From assembly GCA_002946415.1 (NCBI GenBank), contig NJPS01000051.1, positions 298,001 through 362,000 of the forward strand: a DNA stretch of 64,000 nucleotides, given 5' to 3'. Within the stretch, counting starts at the first letter, position 1. Each line of letters opens with the position of its first letter. The notes beneath the pieces were generated by a model, which was given only the letters and a program-made list of their open reading frames with translations, did not search any database and was not told where the DNA came from. This document shows positions 45,728 through 57,596 of this stretch, one piece after another. A program made the position numbers and the translations under genes. Source of the DNA: Rutstroemia sp. NJR-2017a BVV2 (taxonomy: Eukaryota > Ascomycota > Leotiomycetes > Helotiales > Rutstroemiaceae).

Positions 45728-47477
45728 TCACAATCTAGCTCTCACAGAATCTTCATGTATCACTTCATCGATCAATCTCATCGCCTCTACCAATCTCCTT
45801 TCTTGCATCTTTGGGGCAACAACTTGCACACATAGAGTAGTGTTGAGGTATACTTTTCTGTCAATCGTTCTCTCGTCCCCTAATATCTGTTAGTAATTAT
45901 ACTGCACCCACACTGCGAGAAAACCTACATAGTTCCCTATTTACCTTATCCCAACTTCCCAATGGTTCACCAACAGCAAGCTCACCCTCTAAGTCGCTTT
46001 CTTTGAATTCCCTCACAGGCAACGTCGCCGCAGGATAATCTAGCAAAACGAAACTGCTCGTATAGCTTGCGCCGTTCCATCTATCAATTGGTGGTGTGGG
46101 ATGCGGAGCGACAGGACAAATAATCGCATCAATCGTCCTCCCCGTTTTCGGGTCTCTCCAAATCTTCAACATCTCTGTCTCCAACTCTGTCTTCTTCGCG
46201 TGTATATCGACGAGATTGGGGAGAGTCGTGGGAGGCTTCCGTTTCAGTCGAGTAGATAGCCAGTTGATGAGAGGTTCAGAGGTTTCTTCCAAAAGATCAA
46301 ACATGAAGTTTCCTCCGTCGATACCGAAGAATGCATTTGCAAGGGATTGACATTTCTTAAACGCTGCTGCATCAATCTCAAAGACTTCTTGTCCAGACTG
46401 TCGTAATTTTTGGACCATTTCGTCTACTACTTTCGCGATGGGAGGTAATGGTGTAATAAGTCCGTCCGTTCGAATCACGCCGATCAATGGCTTTTCCTGA
46501 ATTGCACCTTGTTCGTCCCACATTCCGTATGCAACAGCTGGGTCCCTTTCCCATGGCTTCATGTTCGAGATTGTTTGTAGGAACAGTTCGCAGTCTCGTA
46601 GACTCCTTGCAATCGGCCCTGCACTCGCCGGTAATGCAATTTTCGATGCTCCGGGCCTTTGTCCTCCTTCTTGGCCCACATAAGGTATTCTTTGCGCCGA
46701 CGGTTTGATTCCGTATAATCCATTGCACATAGCAGGAATCCTAATACTTCCACCTACATCTGTCCCGACGCCCAAAACACTCCCTTTCATGGCCACCAAA
46801 GCCCCCTCGCCCCCTGAACTTCCACCAGCAGTAACTCTCCTATCCTTCGGATTCAGCACCCTCCCAAAGAGATTATTGTCCGAATCCAACGCCATCAACG
46901 TCTGCGGAATATTCGTCTTACAATACAGCACTGCACCCGCCTCAAGTAGAAGATCTACCAGCAAAGAATTCTCTTTCGCAGGATTCTCCGCCAACGCAGC
47001 AATTCCAATTGAAGCATCATAGCCCTTCACTTTAAAGGTATCCTTCAACGAGATCGGCACACCATGTAAAGGACCGACTGGTTCGCCCGTCCGCTTGTAT
47101 TCACTGTCCAACCATTTCGCCCGCGCGATCGCATCATCGAAGAATATTTCCGTCAAGCAATTGCATACTTGTTGAGCAATGGCTGCGCGTTTGCAGAATG
47201 CTATCGCAACGTCTTCGGCTTTGAGATCGCGGGATAGAATGGCGTTGGCGAGAGAGGTGGCATCGTAGGATTCTGTGATGGATAGTTCGGAGGGGGTTAA
47301 GATGCCGCTTGTGCGAGGAATTGATAGGACGTTGAGGGTTGTGGATGGTGGTGGAGAGGAGAGCAGCCATGCTGATGGGATTCGTGATTGACGTTCTTGT
47401 TGTTTACGTTGGGCGATTGCGCGCCAGGGAGCTGGAGGAGTCATGGTGGGACTCGGTACTTTGGGTGTTTTAGACAT
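45728..47477 (-). CDS. Amidase (amidase signature family)
   Basis: Two exons (47477-45929 and 45879-45728) give 566 aa. The Ser-Ser-Lys triad is visible: Lys145 in GVPISLKDTF, Ser220 in TAGGSSGGEGA and Ser244 in GTDVGGSIRIP. The spacings of 75 and 24 residues equal those of mammalian FAAH (K142, S217, S241). The enzyme hydrolyses carboxamides to acids and ammonia, or fatty-acid amides; general acetamidase-like use of amides as nitrogen source is the common fungal role. The second exon is easy to miss: the first exon would otherwise run into a stop 11 codons past the donor (GTAGGT), while splicing restores the family ending DRKVYLNTTLCVQVVAPKMQ. Cytosolic by lack of targeting signal. Confidence 0.94.
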
Positions 47478-48579
47478 CTTGCAATGTTGGATATGGCTTT
47501 CTGAGAAGACATGGCTAGGAGAGCTTGAAATGCGGGGGTGAAGATGCGGAGAGCACCTGCTTGTTGGGGAGGGAACTATGCCGATGCCGAGGATGAGCTT
47601 CTTTGCATAAATTATGCAACTATTTCATAAAATACATAAAGTTTGCTTGAACGCAGGCGAGGCAGGATCTATTTCTCCACTACCTACAATGACACTCGAG
47701 TAATCGAAATCCGTCAAGATCTGATCTCAGCCATACCTGCAAGCTGATCTAACGCGTGAAGGCCTTTCTCGTCAGCCGGGCATGCCCAGACAAACCCCTC
47801 CACCGACCTCCGCCGACCTCCATCTCAACCGTTACTGTCCCCCTTTTCAACCACCAACATCCGTCCCTTAAGTCTAGATTTTTGGCCCATCTCTCCGTTC
47901 CTACCCTCCTATCCCAACCATTCAACCTAACACACTCGACCGCTTCGCGGACCTCTCTTCCCGATCTGCTACCTTTCTTGAAAAACTCTTCACATAATAT
48001 TGACCAAGACCATGTTGGTAGACCAGCTAGATGACCAGCTCGTTAACTACCCGGCAGCCGCTGACTGCCGCGTTGGAGGTATGATTCATCGGTGTATATA
48101 TGGTCTCTTACTCAAGCTAAGCAGATGAACCTTTTTGACAAGGTTTATTTCTCTCTGTACCTTTTTTGAGTTTGGTCGAAAGTTACACACTTTGTTGTTT
48201 CTCTTTGCCACCATCTCTTTCGTTATTGTTGGATGTTAGTCGTTAGTCGTTGAGGTCGAAGTCCAGCGTAGTACGGGACGACTCTACGAAAAAACCTGCA
48301 CCCGTCTCCCAAGTCAATCGAGTCGAAGTTAGTCTTTCTAAGAGCAGGAAACCCATACCACAGAATCGACCAGAGCCTAGAATACTTCTGAAATTGCGAA
48401 CAGTATAACTTCAAGATACGGAAAGTTGAGTGTTATCTCAATTCATTTCATATCGTCCTTCTTCCTTGCTTGAAGTTATTTTCTTTCTTCTCCTATCTCT
48501 CTCCTCGTCTTCATCTCATCTCTATCCACGCATTTCTACGATCCTCCTCCACACCCACAATCAGAACCAAACCGCAATA
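47478..48579. other. Intergenic region between divergent genes
   Basis: About 1.1 kb. Pyrimidine-rich on the + strand before the downstream start at 48580. No gene seen. Confidence 0.6.
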
Positions 48580-50539
48580 ATGCCCCCAACAACCAGCCGT
48601 CAACGCCCTTACTCCTACCCCGAGCCTCTTACTATCATTATCCCTCAATCTCACTCCCAAACCAAACCTGTTCTACTACAACAAGACCCCCCCGAGCAAA
48701 AAACAAAATCCCAAACCACCCAACGAAAACACAGATCATACCAACCTACCAAAGGTACCAGCTCCAGCACTACGAAAAACATCAAGGCCACCCCTCTTTT
48801 CTGCTCCAGCCCGACGTTTCGAGCTCCTGATGCTCTAATACCAGCTCGATACCCAACTACCTCTGGGTCTGCATCCTCATCTGCTTCTGCATCAGAAAAC
48901 TATTCACCATCTTTCTACTCCCCATCCCCTTCATCCTCCACAGGATCAACAAACAACCACAGCCAAACCCAACTCGCCACCATCACCCCATCCTCCCCGT
49001 CCCCGTCGCCCTCCCCTCCAAAACGCCAATCTCGCGCCCGTCCCCGCGAACGTCGTCATCATAAGACGTCACAGCGAAAGTCCAACACTACTCTTCGGGC
49101 TACATCTTCCCACCTTGCCTACACAGAAGATCACGCTATTGTATCTGCCGAGTATCGCGTAGGTCAATATCAAGATCCAAACCAAGACCAGTATCAGGAC
49201 AAGAAGCGAGATTATGATTATGATTCACTCTCACCATTTTCACAACCACAAGGACAAGCACAAGTACAGCCCAAACCACAAGTACAATCTCACAGAAAGT
49301 CTCGCTCTCGCTCTCACATGCACACCAAGTCCCACTCCCATTCTTACTCACACACCCAGCAGCAAAACTCACACTTGCATATGCAGAAATACGAGCAAGA
49401 AGAGCAAAAATACTTATCCAACTATGACATGGATCAACAATACGAATACCCAAGAGAAGAAGAAGTTGATTACAGAAGGTCGAAACAACACTACTATCCC
49501 AACTCAGCAGCTACGTCCCCTACCTCACAATCTTTTATGACGGCAGTGGTATCTACCGACTACGAGCATCAGCACCAGCACCATAAACTAGCTACCTACA
49601 TCCCTTCTCATTCCCACTCTCACTCTCACTCCCACTCACCCCACCCCCAAAAAACTTATATCCCCTCCCAGTACTCACCCAGCATCGTCCCATCCCCTCC
49701 CCCACCCAACACCCCGTCATCCCAACCCCTTACCTCCCTCTCCCCCTCCCCCTCATCATTCTCTCCCCTCCAACCCCAACCTCAGCCCCAATCCCACCCC
49801 AACACCCACCTCCTCGCCCGCCTCCTCCGCTCCCGACGCTACGGCGACCTCGCGCGCCTCGCCCACACCACCGAGCAGACGCGGCAGGAGCTACTTACCC
49901 AAATCTCCGCGCTCCACGACGAACTGGAGCGGCTTAGTTATCAGGAACGAGATCTGGTTGCCGAGCTAGTGGAGTGGGGGGTGGAGGAGAGGAGGTTGCC
50001 TAGTGTATGTATTTTTTTCTTTTCTTTCTTCCTTTCTTTTGCTTTGGTGCTACTAAAGTGTGAAGTACGATTTAGCTGTACCTTTTTCTAGTCTAACTCT
50101 TGAAGTATCATGCTGGTGGTTGCGATCAGAGTAGTTTTCTCTGCTCTTTCCCTTCCCCTTCCCCTTTCTTCCCCCTAACCTCCTCTCCCCACCCTCTCTC
50201 CACCTCCCATCCCCCACGCAAACCAAACCTCACTAACCTCCCTTTTTTCCCCGCCTCTAGTACCTATCCGAAACCCTCCGCTGGCAAACCTACATTCCTC
50301 CCTCCGGCGGCTACTTCTCCGAGTCCTCCTCCTCCCATCCGTTGGACGCAGACGGGGAGAAAAAATTCGGGGTATGGAAGCGGTGGGGCCGGAAGATGAT
50401 TAGTCGTTTTGGGGGGGAGGGGGTGTGGAGGGGAAGATGTGGTGGGAGGAGTACTGAGGAAGGAGAAGGAGAGTGGGTTGGAGAGAAAGATTGGGGTTGG
50501 GGAGGGAGTGAGACGAACGAAGAGGAGAAGGAGAAGTGA
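48580..50539 (+). CDS. Low-complexity His/Ser/Pro/Gln-rich protein, unrecognised
   Basis: Two exons (48580-50004 and 50261-50539) give 567 aa. The first 400 residues are low complexity with stretches of Ser/Pro, Gln/Lys and a run of alternating Ser-His (SHSHSHSHSHS). The part that looks constrained is near the end of exon 1 and start of exon 2: a helical, charged block with LLARLLRSRRYGDLARLAH, LLTQISALHDELERL and AELVEWGVEERRLPS, continuing after the intron as YLSETLRWQTY. I do not recognise the family. The intron is 256 bp, long for this window, with a clean GTATGT donor and a CTAAC plus pyrimidine-tract acceptor (CTCTAG). The C-terminal 60 residues are Gly/Glu/Trp-rich. Location and role unknown. 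Confidence 0.75.
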
Positions 50540-52048
50540 GAGCTGAATGGGTGAGTGAGGATGTAAAATATAATTATCTAGTAAAAATCCGGTATATACA
50601 GCAGCCCAACAGGATAGACTTTAAAGTTTGACTATCCACAGTACATAAAAATCGCAATCACAAAGTATAGAAAAATATAGGAGACGCAAGGAGACCAAAA
50701 CGTAAGGTAGCTAGCTGTATCGCAAGATACTCTATGTAGTGTAATCGAAAAGTTCCGCGAAGCAAAAAAGCGGATAACACTGTAAGCTTAATATACTCCT
50801 TATATAAGAACCACAAACCGAAGGAAGAAAGGCATTCTTGGCCGTGCAAGTGATTACTCTAGCGAACCAAATTTTATCTCTAGAAAGGAAAACACCGCAC
50901 CCCAGGTTCTTAGAATAACTCCTCTCACAAGCTCAAGCCTATTATCATTCGCTCCAAGAGGCGAGAGTCATACACCTCCAGTAGCAAAGAAGGGGGTGAG
51001 TGGCTACGCATTTTCCCGAGTAGCCACACCATAGCCAGTGAGTGAATACAAATTAAACCTACCACCGCATATCAACTTACCCGATGACCAAATTTCGCAA
51101 TCACCGGTTATAAGGCCCAAGACATCCGGACGAATTATCCCCCCCCCCCTTCCCATGGAATAACTGAACTGTAAATTACGCTCCAGTTTCAGATATATCA
51201 AATGTAACAGCCAGGTCCAAGTGCCAAAAGGCTGGCAAATTTGAAAATTGGAATAAACATTGCGGGGCAAAAAGGAGGCCGGCAGTGGATATTAGTCATT
51301 CAACTGAGCTGGCCTTCGGCGGCGGTGGCCAGATGGAGTATGACTTGCGGGAGGTGGTGGAGAAAAGGCAATGGATAGGTAGCAAGTATTGCAGTGGAGT
51401 GGAGGCGAGCACAGTTTTGCCAGTGACGGAGGCAAGTAGTTAGGTATTATTCTGTATTCAGTGACGCTTGTCTGTCGCTCGCTGCTCATTCTCCCGTTTA
51501 GATGTTGGAGAGATTGAATCATGGACAGGATATCAGTTACGACGAGCTCCAAGATTTAAAGCACACTCCATAATATTGCCACCAGCAGATCTTACTCCCA
51601 GAGCCAAAATAAACACAAGTTATCCATCCAAGCCGTCGCACCCGCTTCCCCATCGAATATAGAACAAAGACTGAATAAAAACTTTTCGCGGTGTGGATGG
51701 TCTCAAAAAGGCCGGCGGTCGTTAGGAAAAAGTTTTTTTTCTACCAACATATTATCTCGGCTTAATCGCTTTTCGTCATGCGACCTATATTGACCACCTT
51801 GGATTTGGTATGATATGATCACAAAAATATTTGTGAATTATCCTTAAGGGAAAGGCGCTTGCCACTTTCCCCGGTAAAATAGGTTCGCATATCCCCTCCT
51901 TTTGCACTGACCACCACCATCGTCTCTTTTCAATTTCAGGAAGGCCTGGAGATTTCGCTATTTGGTGGATAATTAACACTCTTCCCCTGCGGCATTCTTT
52001 CTATACATACGTGTGACTTGGATAGCCTCCGTTGAGAGATTGTATATC
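50540..52048. other. Intergenic region
   Basis: About 1.5 kb between two + strand genes; a run of C near 51140 is the only notable feature. No gene seen. Confidence 0.6.
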
Positions 52049-52931
52049 ATGGTTGTACTACCAGATATAAAAAGGTAAATTCGAAATCATATTCGATGCA
52101 ATCTTAGCTAACCAGGAATATAGCTACGATTGGCCTGGAGTACGACGAGTGTACTGGGCCAATTTCCAAGAATTATGGGAAGACCACTTGAAAGACGACG
52201 CTCAGAAGGATCAGTTCAAATTCTGTTTGTTGCTCCAACGCTTGATCCACGTCTGTAAGAAAGCAAGAGGAACGAAACCGATCCAGGTGCTTTATCAAGA
52301 TGCAGTTCTCAACCTGCGGAAGTTGGGTGTGAATAAGAACCTTATGAGCCCCGAGTGGAGGGCTTATATTAAAGATCAAGAGGACGAAATTCTAGAAGCA
52401 GAACGGAAGAAAGCGAGAAAGGAATGCGACAGAAAGGATTGGGAGAGAAAGAAAATCAAGGAAGTCTACTTGAGGCCCAAGCACAAGAGCAGGAGGAAGG
52501 AACATAGGCATTCAAGGCCACCGATCCCATCGGACTCGGATGTCGATGTTCCCGTCCTGAAGTCATCACACAGCCCGCCGGATGAAAAAATCAAATTGGT
52601 GAACGAGTGGTATCCATCCGATAAGCCCGACTCCAAAGAGTGGCATCCACCGCCGCATCGTGTTAAGTTTAAGAAGGAGGATTGCGAGATATCTGATTGT
52701 TCACGCACCTTCCACTATGTACCGACCACACCTAAGCCACCTCCTCGTCCTCCTCTGAAATGGGTATATCAAAAAGTGAAATGTGAGGTATACGGCTGTC
52801 CTGGAAACTGCGGGAGGAAGTACCATCGAGACTGGGCCCTAGTCGAAGACGAAGACGAAATTAAGAAACGCGATGAAGCCGCAAAGAAGAAAAGCCCACC
52901 GCCCAAACCTGTTTTGTTCGCAACCGGGTAG
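52049..52931 (+). CDS. Lys/Glu-rich protein with two Cys/His motifs, unrecognised
   Basis: Two exons (52049-52074 and 52124-52931) encode 277 aa. The short first exon ends at GTAAAT and the acceptor is AATATAG. The N-terminal 90 residues look globular (YDWPGVRRVYWANFQELWEDH). A strongly basic, Lys/Glu-rich helical stretch follows (about 95-150), then two related Cys/His segments: DCEISDCSRTFHYV and KCEVYGCPGNCGRKYHRDW. Their C-x4-C..H pattern could bind zinc, but this is a guess from spacing. The C-terminus is Lys-rich. No known family is recognised. The basic regions would suit a nuclear or nucleic-acid-associated protein, again inference. Confidence 0.75.
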
Positions 52932-55756
52932 GTATAGTGGGCAATTTACCTAAATCAACATACCGTACCAGCACATTGCTGTGACGTTTCAAAGCCACAC
53001 TCACCCTAACGCTACCACTATACGCTAGTATTGGTATACGTGTAGAGGGCTGCCGGATGATTGACTTCATCGCAACAACGCTGTTTGGTACAGTAGAGAT
53101 GAGTTGTAGGCTTGTAGCAGAGCCATCAGCCTTGCGGAGCAATATCCGGTATACAACGCACTTAAAATAGAACCCTTCTCCACACCGTCACTGAACGGGC
53201 GAATCAGAACGAGGAGAGATTGTAGAAAGGTATGGATTGGTCTTCAACAGACTTCTGATTCAGCTGCACCGGGATATTTTCTGATAAAAGAAGTGGGCTA
53301 GGCGCCGGGGTCCCTCCTTTCTTGGCGCTGGGTCTGTGCTAATCAAGGAGATCGCCCCTTACCGTTATGAAGCCGTGACAGATTCATCATTCGAGGGCGA
53401 GACGATTCGAAGAATGGAGGGAAGGATTAGTCGGTAGACCAGAGTGGATGAGACGGACGGCCAAGGCCATAATTGGATCGAGTAAGGCTTGAATATCGTA
53501 GGGCGATCATTAACTTCAGACGAGCATGTTTTGTGTGAAACAAATGGGTGATGTTGTAAGGTTAGCCTCGAGCATGAAAAAGGGCTCAATGTGGCTGCCG
53601 TTTCTAGATAAGCTGTTAGTTGAGACATTTTCGGGAATAATCTGGGTTTTAGAGAATACAAGTATTTGAAGGCTTTCCCATTCACAGTTAAAGACTCGTG
53701 GTAGAATATCGGACATCTCACTTTTTCTAAGGGAAGTGCCGTGAAGAGATGATGATATTCACATTTGATAGTTCGAGGGCAACTTACTAGCTCTAGCAGA
53801 TCTTCGCAAATGCGGCATTGATGCTTTTCTCTTATGGCTTAGAGCTCACCCACCACCATCAGGGTCCAGACCTGTTAGAATGAGCGGAGTGAGTTCCCAG
53901 ATCCAAATTAATGAGGTTAGATATGGTGGAGTGATCTGAAGAAGATCCGATGAGACTTGAGAAGAGACGGGACGGCATTGACCGTCATCAAAGGTTGTGT
54001 GTACTTGATTGTAGCTTTTGAAGTGATGGTGTAACAGTAGTCCATAAAACATGGGCAGGAATTGACGATTGGTCCTATTTCAGTGCTGAACCATGATGCC
54101 GGTACAAAGGAAGGTGTCGGAGTCGAAGTCGAAGTTGCGACTCGCAATAGCTTCACGGGAAACGCCGTGGAGGGTGGAAGGTGGAAGCGGACTAGTAGTG
54201 ATTGATCGCTGCTGTTTTTAATCTCGGGACCGACGATTGGGAAGGAGACTAGAAGATGTGGGGAGTTTTCAACGTCCACTGTCCGTCCACTGTCCGTCCA
54301 CTAGCTCAAACCTATGAAACTTATGCTTTACAAAATAAACAGAAGTATAAAAGCTATGTCACAGTTATGCATTATTCTAGCTTTTTGATTGGACAAGCGT
54401 CGAGAGAATTAAAAAGCTTCTTGCCAGTTTTGGAGCGAGCTCGGGAAATGAGCTAAAGCGGAAAGTCCATTGTGTCCGTGCAACTACTGCAGCAAAATCA
54501 TGAAGAACTGGAAATTTCTCTACATGACTTATTCAAAGTTTGTATAAATTCAAGAAGTTGAGATTTCTGGATCCAAAAAACCTTGCTAAAAGCCTTTATT
54601 AAAGCTTCAGCGTTTGGTCTGTTCAGATATTATATTGCCAAAGTCTGTCTTGAGAAATTGCTGTTCGAAATCATATTGTTCAATTTCCATGGAGAGTGTT
54701 GCATGGATGAAAGGGAATAATATTTGACAGTGACCACTAAGATGATGTGTATGCATTTCACCCACTACCGGGAAGTTCCCTTTACTTCCCTTCAGTTGCC
54801 GCAAGACATACTTGTACTCTGTACTTCGTAGTGGTAAGGAAGACAAGGGCGTGGCGGGGCAGTGCATGAAAGAGTTAAGGGGGTCTCATGGATATGGACA
54901 AGAATGAGCGGCCACGGCGAGCACATAAGGCGGAAGGGAACACTTCCTACCTCAGCTCAACCATCGTCTACTGCTCCGTCGACACGCACCGTGCCTGGGT
55001 TCTTGTATTCAAAGCCTCAATAACACAATAACACAATAAGACCGACGTGGTATCCTGTCATCAATCGACTACGCCTACAGAAGTAACGGTTACGCTTTGT
55101 GTACGAAGTATAGCTGCAGTGCAGGTGCAGGTGCAGGGTGCGTACGAGTTCTTTTGCCGGTTTTCATAGGGACGTCCTCGTATTGAGGCGCCAGAAGGGT
55201 TGAAAGCTCATCCTCACTTACTTGAAGTATATAATAAGCGTCCTCCTCACAAACCCCTCGCACATCTTCCCATCCCCGAACCTCCGTGCTCCGACCCTTG
55301 CTTACCAAACCCGCCTCAGCCAACCACAGCACTTTTTGGGGAGTGGATTACCGGGACTGGTAATACACCTTTTCCCTGGACGGTAGAACTTCGACTTCCT
55401 AAGAAAGTGAACGCGCGTCGTTGCTCGCTACCCGCTTTCCCGCTGATCAAAGCCACCCTCTCACTTCCCACTTTCTTACCTTTCTCACCCTAAATCACCG
55501 CCAATCTCCAATCAAACGTCCCAAGAGCTCAGGCAACAATAATTCCCAACTGTCCTTACGGCCCTTCGCACTTCCTTCTTGATTGTCCCATTCCCACCTT
55601 TCTAGGAACAACTTGGATATTGTTTAACGGAACGAGGAACTTGATCAACAAAACACCAATTTACCAATCTATCTGCAAATACCATCAGTTCCCATCGCTT
55701 TATATCCTCAAACACTTCATCGATCACGATACGAACTCAAAGTACCCGCTCCAGCC
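52932..55756. other. Gene-poor region and bZIP 5' leader
   Basis: About 2.8 kb. Short frames on the - strand (for example 53917-54279) lack ATG starts and motifs. From about 55240 on, the + strand is C/T-rich, as expected for the promoter and long leader of the bZIP gene. Confidence 0.55.
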
Positions 55757-57596
55757 ATGAAATCCGAGCCCAGCATGTCGTCGGCCTCACCCAATCCATC
55801 CTCTTCCCAGGGCGGCTGTTTAGATCCCCTGGATTCTCTAATCGACTTCTCGGAATATGAGACTGTATCATATCACTCACCTTCCATCTCCCCATCTGCC
55901 TCCAAATCACAATTCGTACGACCATCAGCTGCGAGCACTCCCACCACATTATCATCGCCTTCTTCTCAACCAACACTGTCTGGCCCGAGCCATCAATACG
56001 ACCTTTACCGTCAGCAAACCGGAATCCCACAAGGTGCCATTGCAAGCACCTTGGCCATCAACCAGAACAATGCGCACATCAACAGTCGATATGGGTTCTC
56101 GGATGGATACTTGTCTGGGTTGAGTCCAAGTGAGGAGTTTGTTGACTTCGGAACTGCTCCATCCCAAACACCATTCAATCCATCCGATGTCGATATGGAT
56201 TATGATTCAGCACCTCGCGACCCAGCATTCTTCTACCCGGATCAATCAACAGAGTTTGTTGACCCAAGCAATATTGGTGCGCAAACCCTACCAGTTACGA
56301 CTGTTCTTCCTACACAATCGAGCAATGTCGGTCGTCTATGGCCTGGTATGCATCAGCAACAAGCCGCCTTGGCCAAGGCTCAAGCACAACAGAAGCAGCA
56401 ACAAGCCATCATCCAACAACAACGCCAGAATGCTCTAGCCGCAGCTGGTGGTCAGCAAAGACCAGCTCAACCACAACGCGCAAGAGCGCATGGATCCACC
56501 GACCCCGTCGTCGAAGAGAAGATCTCTCAACTTCTTAACTCCATGAGACACAGCAGTGTTGCCACTGACGGTGGTGACTCGGGCACACCAAACCACTTGG
56601 CTCATGTACAAAGAATGCGAAAGGAAGAAGAGGATATGGATGAGGATGAACGATTGTTGGCTAGTGAAGAAGGAAAGAAATTGAGCAGCAAGGAGCGAAG
56701 ACAACTCAGAAACAAGGTTTCTGCGCGTGCATTCAGATCGAGAAGAAAGGGTAAGCAACTTTATTTCAATCTAATTATGGTTTCATGCTAACAATGTTCT
56801 AGAATACATCAGTCAACTCGAAGGCGAAATTGCTGCCAAGGTTAACGAGAACAGCGATTTGCGATCACAGAACCGAGCATTAATGGAGGAGAACACTCGC
56901 CTATCAGACTTGACTCGCATGCTTCTGTCCTCACCAGCTTTCTCTGGCTTCCTCGATACCTTGTCATCCAACCCTGCCGCACAACAAGCACCACATGCAC
57001 CTCAACCTACCCAAGTTGAGCAACCACGACAGGTCCGAAAAGATATCAATCCATACGCAGCTCAACATATGCAGCAGCAACATATCGGCATGGCTATGAT
57101 CCCTGAGCAAGCAATGGACTTCTCCATGCTTGATATCAACGCCGACGGAGGATATAGCTACCAACCTCAAGTCTTCTCTGTTCTTTCTATGCCCGAGACT
57201 GTTATCGATTCTTCTGTCCTTTCAGGCAAGACTTCCAACTTTGTTGGCAAACTCGAGTCAGAGGATGAGAAGGTTGAGCTCCCTGTTGTTGAACGTGCTC
57301 CGGTATCCGAACAGCCCGAGGCCGTTGCTGTTGTGGAAGAAGAAATCGACGAAGAGTTTGATGCCGATCCCGCATTTGCTCTCTACGCCGAGAACACCAC
57401 TTCAGCTACCACCTCTTCTTTCGAACTTCCTGAAATTGACTACGCTGCTCTCGGCTTCAAGACTCAATATGAACTTGTTGTTCGCGATCCTGAAGCAGAA
57501 AAGGCATCTTCCGACAGTGCTTTCGCTAGAGCAGTAAGGATATGTGACAGTATGGAAGCTACAGTCTTACGGCTTGAAGCTTTAACTTTCATGTAA
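55757..57596 (+). CDS. bZIP transcription factor
   Basis: Two exons (55757-56750 and 56803-57596) give 595 aa. The basic region RRQLRNKVSARAFRSRRK (about 314-331) and the leucine zipper (EYISQLEGEIAAKVNENSDL, then LRSQNRALMEEN) are split by the intron exactly at their border. The KVSARAFRSRRKEYI signature is shared with a conserved fungal bZIP group that includes developmental and incompatibility-induced factors; I do not assign an orthologue. The N-terminal part is Ser/Pro-rich with Gln tracts (AQAQQKQQQ), and the C-terminus is acidic (VVEEEIDEEFDADPAF), a plausible activation domain. It is expected to bind DNA as a dimer in the nucleus. The intron is 52 bp, GTAAGC..TCTAG, with a CTAAC branch site. 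Confidence 0.93.

Noticed and set aside
45897..45928. Ending the amidase at the stop at 45897
   Set aside because: A clear GTAGGT donor and a second exon restore the conserved family C-terminus, so the early stop lies in an intron.
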